Assembly: GCA_025965815.1 (NCBI GenBank)
Contig: JAOPWF010000371.1
Coordinates: 1-16,635, forward strand
Source: Mycobacterium sp.
Lineage (GTDB): Bacteria > Actinomycetota > Actinomycetes > Mycobacteriales > Mycobacteriaceae
Reading direction: 5' to 3'
DNA length: 16,635 nucleotides
In this document: piece after piece, positions 6,881-13,905 of the stretch
Numbering within the stretch: the first letter of the stretch is position 1
Layout of the letters: the number at the start of each line of letters is the position of its first letter
The notes under the pieces: generated by a model
Seen by the model: only the letters and a program-made list of their open reading frames with translations
What the model was told of the DNA's origin: nothing
Database searches by the model: none
Position numbers and translations under genes: made by a program

Positions 6881-8079
6881 GACCGCACACTTTCTGGAAC
6901 CGGCAGGACGCATTCGAGCAGACGTGCCCGGTCGACGCTCATGTACAGGTTCGTCGATTCCGCGGTGGCGTGCCCCAGCACGGCCGAGATCGTCGGAAGC
7001 GGCACCGCTGCAGCCAGTAGCCGGGACGCGGCGTTGTGGCGCAGCCGCCGGGTCCCGGCCTTAACATCGACCACTCCTGCCTTCGCGAATGTCGTCACCG
7101 TCACCCGGTGCACCGCCGCGTGATCGGTCAACCGGGTATGCGGGGCCACCGAGCGTAAGAACAGGTGATCATCGGCTGAGCTGGGACGCTCACCGAGTGG
7201 TTAGTCAGCAAGCTTGCCCACCAGCAGCGCCGGCAGCGGCAGCGGGTTACCCGTCTTTTGCTGCACGACCCCAATCGTGCGCCCACGCCAGTCGACATCA
7301 CTCACACGCATTCCGACGATGTCGCAGGCCCGCAGCCCCGTCGTAAGCGCCAGCACTGTGATCGCCGCGTCCCGAGCGCTCACCGCCCCCGACGCGCATG
7401 CCCGGACGACCAATTCCTCATCGGCGTCACCAAGAACGGGGATTATCGCGTGGGATCGCCTGACGCCAGCCAAATTCAGCGCGTCGACCAAATCAGGGCG
7501 ACCGGTGAACTTCAGGAACGGTCGAAAGTTCGACACCACCCAACACAACGACGACTTGGCCCACCTGCCCAGCAAGGACTCCAACAACGCCAACACACTG
7601 GCGCCATCGGCCTCACTGAACTCAGCGTTAGCGTTCCCGTCTCGTTCCAGGAACACCAGGTAACTACGCGCCACCCGCCCGTAGGCGGCGCGTGTGGCCG
7701 CCGCCAAACCGCAACGGCCCATCTCCGCCTCCCACGCGGCATCCAACTCGACGAACCCGTTCACCGTCGGCCGTGGCCCTCCGCCACCGCGTCCACGAAC
7801 CGATAGATCCACTCGGCCGGTCTGCACATACGAATCGAACACCTCAACAAGACGTCGATAATCAAACCGGCGCTGCGCACTGAACCGGCCAGTGCGCGGG
7901 CTGATCGTCATCGACGCGAACTCAGCACCCAACTCAACGGAATACACGCGCTCCGAAGCGAACTCAGACAGCGCCTTGATCGTCTTCGCGTACTGGCCGA
8001 TAGTCGACTCCATATAGCCAGCCGTGCGCAACTCCGCAACGACAATCGCGCCGATCTGCATGACCGTCATATCCATCAC
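6877..8079 (-). pseudogene. first RIT tyrosine recombinase (RitA-like), in-frame stop
   Basis: This is one recombinase of about 400 codons interrupted by TAA at codon 293 (7201-7203). The frame is otherwise unchanged, since 7201-8079 and 6877-7149 are in register and the codons between them stay open. The N-terminal domain (STIGQYAKTIKALSEF; AATRAAYGRVARSYL) and Arg250 (TTGLRACDIVGM) and Lys275 (QQKTGN) lie before the stop. The RRLRHNAASRLL, LGHATAEST and Tyr379 motifs lie after it. One base change (for example TAC to TAA) would explain the stop. The usual His of HxxR reads Arg (codon 344). The start is ATG 8079, with nearby in-frame ATGs at 8070 and later. The end overlaps the next gene by ATGA. 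Confidence 0.83.
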
Positions 8080-8133
8080 CGTCCCCTTCCACAGACGTAG
8101 AGATACGACGGACGCTAACCACAGCCCGCAACG

Positions 8134-8214
8134 TTAAGCCGAGGAATCGACCAGCAACCCCCACCAGCACACGCGATGTCCACAGATCCTCGGCTTAACA
8201 CAAACCTCGGCATA
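8134..8214. repeat. repeat array at the RIT end
   Basis: A perfect 12-bp inverted repeat pairs TTAAGCCGAGGA (8134-8145) with TCCTCGGCTTAA (8187-8198). A third related copy, CCTCGGCATAA (8204-8214), lies 16 bp after CCTCGGCTTAA in direct orientation and ends where IS3 copy B begins. Read leftward from the end, the order is TTATGCCGAGG, TTAAGCCGAGG, then the inverted copy. This fits a recombinase binding array at a RIT terminus and may also hold the trio's promoter. Confidence 0.6.
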
Positions 8215-8640
8215 ATCGGAGTGACATGTCAAGCTCGGCAACGTGTTCCCACGTGACCAGCGGGCCATCTCATGGCATCGAGCACCATCGTGGTGCGCAC
8301 GTGGCCGGCTACGCGCCAGCCCACGATCGTCCGGCTGTAGGCGTCGGTGATGAAGCACGTAGGCCACCCCGGCCCAGGTCGGCACGAACGTCAGGTCGGT
8401 AACCCACAGCTGGTTTGGTCGGTTGGCGGTGAAGTCCCGCAGCTGCGTGAGGCCCGGACCCCATGGCGTCGGCGCGCTGCGACCGCGCCGACGGCGTCCG
8501 TGTCTTGACCGCGTAGTAGGTGCTCGGGGCCACCGACACTCCTGCCGAAGACAGGATGGCGCAGATGGGCTCGACCCCGAACTCGTCGCGGTTGACGTCG
8601 ATGAAGGCCAGGAACCCACGCGTACATCCGTTGTATGGAC
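8215..8640 (-). pseudogene. IS3-family OrfB remnant (copy B), decayed
   Basis: This segment is closely similar (by eye close to 90%) to parts of IS3 copy A: 8215-8436 matches about 488-712, and 8437-8620 matches about 903-1085. Between them about 190 bp present in copy A are missing. Small deletions (one base near 8274, two near 8357) break the frame. Recognisable pieces are VEPICAILSSAG, SVAPSTYYAVK, NQLWVTDLTFVPTWAGVAYV and CHSD. The 3' third of orfB is absent because the sequence stops at CACTCCGA, where the RIT end begins. Both IS ends are gone. Confidence 0.85.
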
Positions 8641-8772
8641 CAAAACTTCTCGACCAAATCTCTCAAAGCCAACCGCCCGACGACTTCAAAAAGGGACCAT
8701 TAACTGGCGGGCTCGGATCTGCTGACCTGAGCGCAGGGCGGGAAGTAGGAAGTGGGGGGAGGTCCGAATATT
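8641..8772 (+). promoter_or_regulatory. leader of the GT4 gene with Shine-Dalgarno
   Basis: There is no gene in this stretch. It runs from the IS3 remnant to the glycosyltransferase. The purine-rich GGGGGGAGGT at 8753-8762 lies about ten bases before GTG 8773 and is the best ribosome binding site for that start. I could not identify a convincing -10/-35 pair. Confidence 0.45.
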
Positions 8773-9945
8773 GTGAACAGTTTGGGAGGCTCCGCTTCGG
8801 AGGACGTTCGGCGGATAGTCAGTCTCGTCCCCGATTACTTTCCATCACTCGGCGGCACTTCCACACAGACTCGACTCCAGGCTCATTTGTTCCAGGAGTT
8901 CGGCTTCAGCGTGGTCGTCCTAACAGGTAGAGTCGCCGGAGCGCCGAAGTCGGAGTGCAGGGACGGCGTCGAAGTTCGCCGCGTCGGCGTCGTGGGGCGT
9001 GGGCGGGTCGCTAAGCTCGCCAATCTGCTGAGCTCCTGGGCATGGCTGCTACGTCGTCGGTCGTCGATCTGGGGCGTGAACGTTCTGATGGATGCCGACC
9101 TCGCCATCGCGTGTCGACTGGCCGGGTTGGGAAGGAAGACGATCCTGACCTGGGCAGCCCGTAGTGACCCAGCTTACTTCCTGACGGGCTTGCTTGGAGA
9201 GCTGAGACGTCGAGCACTTCAACGCTGTCGTCACGTAGCACTAACACCGAAGATGCGCGACGAAATCGGAGAAATGGGAATACCGGGGGCAGTGGTTATA
9301 CCCGTGCCAGTCGATCTCCAGCATTTCTCAGTTCCAGATGAGTCGTCGCGCGTAAAAGCTCGTACAACCCTCGGCATCGAGCCGGACCAGACAGTTCTTA
9401 TCTTTGTGGGGCATGTCGTGCGGGACAAAGGAATTGCGAACCTCATCCGTGCCCTCGACTCGATCGAACGCTTTAGCGAGAATGGATTGCTCTTAATCGT
9501 TGGCGGCCCTTTGCCAACTGGTGGCCAATCTTATATGCAGGAAATCCTTGATCTGGCCGAGGCATCTCCGCACGCCCAGGCGATACGCTTTTGTGGTGCC
9601 CAAGATGACGTTGCTCCGTATCTTCGGGCAGCAGATATCTTGTGCCTTCCGTCTTATCGCGAAGGTATGCCCAATGCGATCCTCGAGGCAATGGCCTGCG
9701 GATTGGCCTGTGTTGCGCCTCCGTCTGCTGGCGGGGATGAGTTGCTAGACGAGGGATGCGGGCTGATACCCTCCTCGAACACTCCGGGGGACCTCGCTCT
9801 GTCTCTGTCTGAAATAATGGCAAATAAGTCGCTCCGCACGAAACTAGGATCGGAAGCGGCTATGCGCGTGATTGACCGGAATAGTCCAGTGCTCGTAGCG
9901 AGAGGTTATTTGCGGCTATGGCAACTCGTGGGGGTCCGCGGGTGA
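8773..9945 (+). CDS. family 4 glycosyltransferase (GT-B fold)
   Basis: This 390-aa cytoplasmic glycosyltransferase transfers a sugar from a nucleotide-sugar donor to a glycan or lipid acceptor. The N-terminal acceptor domain has the glycine loop FPSLGGTSTQ (residues 23-32). The hinge and donor domain begin about residue 205, with VLIFVGHVVRDKGI and LLIVGG. The GT4 signature is at 295-311: REGMPNAILEAMACG, with the EX7E pair Glu297 and Glu305. There is no signal peptide or membrane segment. I chose GTG 8773 because of the upstream GGAGGT; GTG 8752 would put that site inside the gene. GC is visibly lower than in the flanking transposases, suggesting import. It stands alone on this strand, probably as a relic of a surface-polysaccharide or glycolipid cluster. 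The acceptor and sugar cannot be told from sequence. Confidence 0.85.
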   Translation: MNSLGGSASEDVRRIVSLVPDYFPSLGGTSTQTRLQAHLFQEFGFSVVVLTGRVAGAPKSECRDGVEVRRVGVVGRGRVAKLANLLSSWAWLLRRRSSIWGVNVLMDADLAIACRLAGLGRKTILTWAARSDPAYFLTGLLGELRRRALQRCRHVALTPKMRDEIGEMGIPGAVVIPVPVDLQHFSVPDESSRVKARTTLGIEPDQTVLIFVGHVVRDKGIANLIRALDSIERFSENGLLLIVGGPLPTGGQSYMQEILDLAEASPHAQAIRFCGAQDDVAPYLRAADILCLPSYREGMPNAILEAMACGLACVAPPSAGGDELLDEGCGLIPSSNTPGDLALSLSEIMANKSLRTKLGSEAAMRVIDRNSPVLVARGYLRLWQLVGVRG

Positions 9946-10006
9946 AATGGACGGCGCTAGCGCGCGGCATGGGACTCGAGATGAACCGGGTCGTCCTCGC
10001 GGGATA

Positions 10007-10092
10007 GTGTTGCAATCCCTGGCGTTGCACTTCGCACCGACCGGATCGTTGTGGATCAACCAAGTCGAACGCCGGTTCGGATTCCGACCGAT
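10007..10092 (+). pseudogene. IS630-family transposase scrap
   Basis: A short open stretch encodes LALHFAPTGSLWINQVERRF, close to the conserved HFTPT-x-SWLNQVERWFG block near the C-terminal Glu of IS630-family DDE transposases. Nothing on either side continues the gene. The rest of 9946-10145 holds no recognisable feature apart from a 10-bp palindrome, GCGCTAGCGC, at 9954-9963. Confidence 0.65.
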
Positions 10093-10158
10093 CAACTACT
10101 CGAACGCGGCATACACAACAGGATTGTGGCGCTGGAAAACAATGTGGCTCTTCGTAAT

Positions 10159-11479
10159 TCAGAGTGCGTTGACGAGTGCGTGGAGTGCGCCGCTGTGCAG
10201 CAGTGATCGGATTCGGTAGTGGGTGAGGTTGCGGAATCCGAGGGCATTGCGGCGTAGGGCTTCGAGGCGTCCGTTGATGGCTTCGGTGGGTCCGTTGGAG
10301 GCGTGGTGGTCGAAGAAGGCCAGGATGTCGTCGCGTCGGCGCCACAGGGTGCGGCCGAGTTGGGCGATCTCGTCGAGTCCTGCTGGGACGCTGCGGCGGA
10401 TCGAGCCGATCAGCCTGGTCTCGCGTGTTTGCCGCGGCGACGGTTCGGGTCGGCGTAGGCGGCGATGATCTTCTGATAGATCACGTGCGCGACCTTGACG
10501 GCGATGTGCTCGTCGGCGTCGAGCACGCTGGTCAGGCGGTCGTACTGGCGGGTTGACAACAGCTGGAGGCGGGTGCGGGCGATGCGCCGGATCCCATAGA
10601 GCGGATCGCCGGTATGCCCGCGCCGCCCGAGGGTCAGCTGCTGGATGCGTTGGCGGATCAGATCCAGCTTGGCCCCGGCCAGGGCGACGACGTGGAATGG
10701 GTCCATCACTGTCACCGCATCCGGGACCACCTCGGCTGCGGCGGTCTTGTAGCCGGCGAACCCGTCCATCGCGATCACCTCGACGCCGGCAGCGAATGCG
10801 CTGGGCTCGCGGAGAGCCAGCGCGCCAGTGCGCTCGCGGATCGTCCTTCGACGACGTCGAGCAAGCGTGCGGGCCCGCTGCGATCGTGCACCGGGGTCAG
10901 ATCGATGATCACCGTCACGAACCCATCGGTTCCGCGGCGTCGTGGGGCCCAGCGGTGCTCATCGATGCCGATCACCTTCACCCCGGCCAGCCGGTCGGGC
11001 CCGGCAGCGGCCACCAGATCAGCGGTGGCCCGCATGGCGATCGAGTTCACGGTGTGCCAGGAGACGCCGAGTTCGGCGGCGATCGCCGAGACCGTGGTGC
11101 GATCGATCATCAACCGCCGCAACACATACCGAGCACACCGCCGCGTCGTCGCTGATCGTGGCGCCGCCAGCTTGCCCAGACCCTGGCAGAACACCACCCG
11201 TCCACAATCGAGAGTGACACAGCGGTAGCGGGGCACAGCGACCCGCAGAACGAGCGGGTACCCGGCGACCCGCAGATCGGTCAACGGGCGGGTGATGGTG
11301 TCGCGGTAGCGGCCCTCGCGCCCGCAGTCCGGGCACCGCGGATCGCGGGCCACCGGGGCGCAGAAGACGGTCGTCACCTCCTCATCGACAGCGGCGTCGG
11401 TAATGGTCACGCCCAACTCGATCGTGCGCATGATCGTGTCGGCAACAACAGACGGCGGGCAGGCAGTAGCCTTCGACAT
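10159..11479 (-). pseudogene. ISL3-family transposase, two frameshifts
   Basis: The reconstructed protein is about 440 aa. It starts at ATG 11477-11479 (MSKATACPPS). An N-terminal zinc ribbon has the cysteines of CPDCGREGRY and a later cysteine pair (CVTLDCG). An HTH follows (VSAIAAELGVSWHTVNSIA). The DDE core has Asp in VIGIDEHRW and Asp in VIAMDGFAGYK, and the C-terminal block with Glu is GPTEAINGRLEALRR. Frameshifts lie near 10804, where the frame leaves RWLS before EPSAFAAGVEVIAMDG, and near 10425, between RRRGK and TRLIGSIRRSVPAG. The stop TGA at 10159-10161 is inside the left inverted repeat, which is normal for the family. A single active protein is not expected. Confidence 0.9.
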
Positions 11480-11541
11480 GGGTCACCTCGGCGGGTTCGT
11501 GCGTGCGTGTAGGAACCCGCATCGTCACCCGCCGAGGACCC
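11480..11541 (-). promoter_or_regulatory. ISL3 leader with alternative hairpins over the ribosome binding site
   Basis: Directly before the transposase ATG, the leader contains a long inverted repeat (11480-11496 with 11527-11541; core ACCCGCCGAGG) that buries the GAGGTG Shine-Dalgarno sequence. A second, competing repeat, GCGGGTTC (11491-11498) with GAACCCGC (11513-11520), uses part of the same bases and leaves GAGGTG free. This arrangement could block translation from read-through transcripts while allowing it from the IS's own promoter. Confidence 0.55.
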
Positions 11542-11614
11542 ACCTCAGCTCAGCGACGAACCCCAGCCGCGGATATCCGCCAGCAACCAATGCACCCTCA
11601 TTCACGAAGAGTCC

Positions 11615-11770
11615 GCAAACCACCAGATCGAACTCTTCTCGGCCTTGACGCGGGCGACGCGCTCCGGGCGACCGGCGACCGGTCGCGGTCGCGGTCGCTA
11701 AGCTAAATTGAGCCAACTCGGGTCCCCGATTTGAGTCCACCCGGATTTGGAGCCAGGTTGTTAGACGAAG
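11615..11770. other. junction segment between ISL3 and the aldo/keto reductase fragment
   Basis: I see no gene here. A GC-rich self-complementary run at 11668-11698 (GGCGACC and GGTCGC repeats around the palindrome GCGACCGGTCGC) can fold into a hairpin. It has no U-tract, so it is not a typical terminator. The aldo/keto reductase homology stops at the right edge, marking a deletion or rearrangement breakpoint. Confidence 0.4.
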
Positions 11771-12064
11771 GAGCCGCGGAGGTCCTGAGCCGTCGGGATG
11801 ACATCCCTTGCTGATGACGGCGACCTTGTCGCGGTTCCGGTGTTCCCGGATCCAGGCCCCCAGCGTCCGTTCACTGTCCCGATATATACGCGCCGTGTCG
11901 AATGAGTTGCATCCGAGCTCGAATGACCGACCCAAAAGCGAGAAGTCCTGTTGCTCGAGGCTTCGATTGGGCAGCCACCATCGTCGCCGCCGCCGCAATC
12001 GATCGGTGCCGAAGACGATTCGGGAGACTCGCTTATCAATCCCGGCAAACTTCCCGTAGTTCCT
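11771..12064 (-). pseudogene. aldo/keto reductase, N-terminal fragment
   Basis: About 98 codons of the N-terminal half of an aldo/keto reductase (TIM-barrel, NAD(P)H-dependent) follow the GMC oxidoreductase stop directly and in the same frame. They read NYGKFAGIDKRVSRIVFGTD, then SFELGCNSFDTARIYRDSER with the catalytic-type Asp and Tyr of the family, then VAVISKGCHPDGSGPPRL. After PPRL the homology ends abruptly, so the catalytic Lys-to-His part of the barrel is lost in part and the cofactor site completely. No start codon is present where one is expected: relatives commonly begin MNYG, whereas here the codon is AGG. The fragment is most likely dead. In the intact locus it was probably an operon partner of the GMC gene. 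Confidence 0.72.
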
Positions 12065-13699
12065 TCAGTTCACGCGCTCCGCATATTCACGAACGATGAA
12101 CTGACACGCTCGAGCCGTGAGGGCCATCATCGTGAGCGTGTGATTCTGAAATCCGGGGGAGACAAAGCATGCGCCGTCGGTCACGAACACGTTGTCGGCA
12201 TCCCAGCACTGACAGTGCGAGTTCAGCACCGAGTTGTCCGGTTTGTCGCCCATGCGCGCGCCGCCGCTCTCGTGAATGGCTGCCCCAGGCAACAGAGCAC
12301 CGTGCTTCGTAAGCACCTGGGATCGAAGCAGTCGGAAGAGGATACTGCCGCGACCGAGATCGAAGTTCTTCTCGACCCGCAGGCCGCCGGCGGCTACAAT
12401 TTCCGGAAGCTTCCGCTTCATGTGCGCAACCATATTGACTTCATCCTGAGAATGGCTGCACTCGATTCTGGCTACGGGGATGCCCCACGCGTCCTTGACG
12501 GTCGGGTCGAGCGACACGTGATTTTCATATCGCGGCTGCATTTCGCCAAGCGCGAACATGCGCCACGTCGGATCGCCGCGGCCAATCGAGACCTCAATGC
12601 CATAGCCGCCAGGAAAGTTCGTCGATTCCTTTTCGCAGAAGCTTGGGATGTAAAGGCCCGTTCCCGTTCCCGTAAAGTCGAACCCATCCTCGTTGGAGGC
12701 GGGCTCGACATCCCCTTCAGACACGTTGCCGTTCTGCGCGTACCCAACCTGGTCGCACAGATAGCGACCGAGATGGCCCGACGATCCGCCGACACCTGAC
12801 GGATGCTTCGCGGATGCCGAGTTCAGAAGGATCCGCACACTCTCGATCGCCGACGCGCAGAGGACGATGACCTTTCCGTGAACTGCCTGCATATTCTTTG
12901 TCAATCGATCGACATATTCAACGCCGGTCACTTTCCCCGACCGCGCATCGATCAACAATCGGCTCACGATGGCGTCTGTCCGCATGTCGAGGCGGCCGGT
13001 TGCCAGAGCGAGCCTGACGGGAAGCGGAACCCTGTTGTTGTCGTACTTGACATTCCTCCCGTACGTCACGCGGACGTTCGGAAGTCGTTTCTCGACATTG
13101 GTCAGGAACGCTTCTTCGATCTTTGTCGTTTTCGTGGGGCCGATGAACTGCCCGTCCGGACAGTTTGGAATGCCTGCGGGTTTCCCGTAGACGCCGAGCG
13201 TCCGCTCGACGATGTCGTAGTAGGGCGCCAGGTCTTCGTACGACAACGGCCAATCGACGCCGTCTCCACGGACGCTGGCGGCCTTGAGCTCGTAATTCGA
13301 CATGCGGGGCACATGTCTGCCCCACGTGTGAAGGCGGCCGCCGAGTTGCCGGCCCCTGAACCAGAGGAACGGTTTTCCTCGCGGCGTTGTATAGGGATTC
13401 TGTCTGTCGTTGACGTAAAACTGCTTGGTGGCCTCGGAGAAGGATCCGCATCGAGCCTGAACCTGCTGGCCCCGAATCCCCGATTTCAGGCGCCCCACCA
13501 TCCCCGGTCCGCCGACCTGCGCGTCGGCCGGAAAGTCGCGGGCGATGTCCAGGTTTCTGCCAGCCTCGAGCAGGACAACCTTCAGGCCGCCTTCCGTCAG
13601 CTCCTTAACAGCCCACGAGCCACAGGCTCCCGAGCCGACGACGATGGCGTCATACGTTGATTCACTTCGGCTCATACGTGTGCGTGTCTCATTCGCCAT
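12065..13699 (-). CDS. GMC-family FAD-dependent oxidoreductase
   Basis: This 544-aa FAD enzyme of the glucose-methanol-choline oxidoreductase family oxidises an alcohol or sugar hydroxyl. The N-terminal Rossmann motif binds FAD (residues about 17-48: DAIVVGSGACGSWAVKEL, then VVLLEAGR). The GMC_N middle includes RGRQLGGRLHTWGRHVPRMS and the substrate-cap region. GMC_C ends with HESGGARMG (His476), CWDADNVFVTDGACF and NHTLTMMALTARA (Asn519/His520), which supply the active-site His/Asn pair. No signal peptide is seen, so it is probably cytoplasmic. It resembles the sugar/choline/gluconate dehydrogenase-like branch; the substrate is not predictable. Starts at ATG 13699 or 13675 are both possible, since neither has a strong Shine-Dalgarno. 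It lies between a GT14 gene and an aldo/keto reductase relic on the same strand, suggesting sugar or glycan modification. GC is lower than in the mobile genes. Confidence 0.88.
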   Translation of the reverse strand: MANETRTRMSRSESTYDAIVVGSGACGSWAVKELTEGGLKVVLLEAGRNLDIARDFPADAQVGGPGMVGRLKSGIRGQQVQARCGSFSEATKQFYVNDRQNPYTTPRGKPFLWFRGRQLGGRLHTWGRHVPRMSNYELKAASVRGDGVDWPLSYEDLAPYYDIVERTLGVYGKPAGIPNCPDGQFIGPTKTTKIEEAFLTNVEKRLPNVRVTYGRNVKYDNNRVPLPVRLALATGRLDMRTDAIVSRLLIDARSGKVTGVEYVDRLTKNMQAVHGKVIVLCASAIESVRILLNSASAKHPSGVGGSSGHLGRYLCDQVGYAQNGNVSEGDVEPASNEDGFDFTGTGTGLYIPSFCEKESTNFPGGYGIEVSIGRGDPTWRMFALGEMQPRYENHVSLDPTVKDAWGIPVARIECSHSQDEVNMVAHMKRKLPEIVAAGGLRVEKNFDLGRGSILFRLLRSQVLTKHGALLPGAAIHESGGARMGDKPDNSVLNSHCQCWDADNVFVTDGACFVSPGFQNHTLTMMALTARACQFIVREYAERVN

Positions 13700-13905
13700 T
13701 GGGAGCGGTGACTGCCTCAGTCGCCCCCGCCCGCTCTCATAAGGAAGTGCTTCGAGGTATGCCGCCCAGTCTGCAAGCTGCTGCTGGCATGGGGCGTTAC
13801 ACTTTCATCGTAGTCTCTCGAATCAAGCGATCGCACGTGTTTGCCCGCTTTGTCCCGCGATGCTGTTTGACGATGAAACGAGGCTTGCGCGACAGTGAGC
13901 ACCCA
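13700..13905. other. gap between GT14 and GMC genes
   Basis: No supported gene is present. It is the 5' leader of the GMC gene on the minus strand. I could not identify a clear promoter or terminator. The spacing of about 206 bp suggests the GMC gene may have its own promoter. Confidence 0.4.

Larger units (their letters stand above)
5390..8214 (-). mobile_element. RIT (recombinase in trio) element, truncated
   Basis: Three different tyrosine recombinase genes run head to tail on the minus strand, each overlapping the next by ATGA. This is the defining layout of RIT elements. The upstream end is placed near 8214, where TTATGCCGAGG on the minus strand abuts the broken IS3 copy B. The other end is missing because the third gene stops at the IS3 copy A inverted repeat. 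With gene A carrying a stop codon and gene C truncated, the element looks inactive. Confidence 0.82.
10146..11614 (-). mobile_element. ISL3-family insertion sequence, transposase broken
   Basis: This 1469-bp element has imperfect inverted repeats at 10146-10171 (GGCTCTTCGTAATTC...) and 11587-11614 (minus strand GGACTCTTCGTGAATG...). It holds one ISL3 transposase pseudogene. Size and GGCTCTTCG-type ends suit the ISL3 family. The expected 8-bp target duplication is not present: AACAATGT on the left and GCAAACCA on the right differ. The flanks may have been rearranged after insertion. Confidence 0.8.

Noticed and set aside
7201..7203. Programmed stop-codon readthrough in the RIT recombinase
   Set aside because: No downstream stimulatory structure or known readthrough context is visible, and the partner gene is also broken, so a plain nonsense mutation is simpler.
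9954..9963. Palindrome GCGCTAGCGC after the GT4 gene as a terminator
   Set aside because: The stem is only five pairs with no loop and no following U-tract.
12803..13660. 285-codon plus-strand frame opposite the GMC oxidoreductase
   Set aside because: The minus strand encodes a full GMC enzyme with all family motifs. The plus frame is its antisense shadow.
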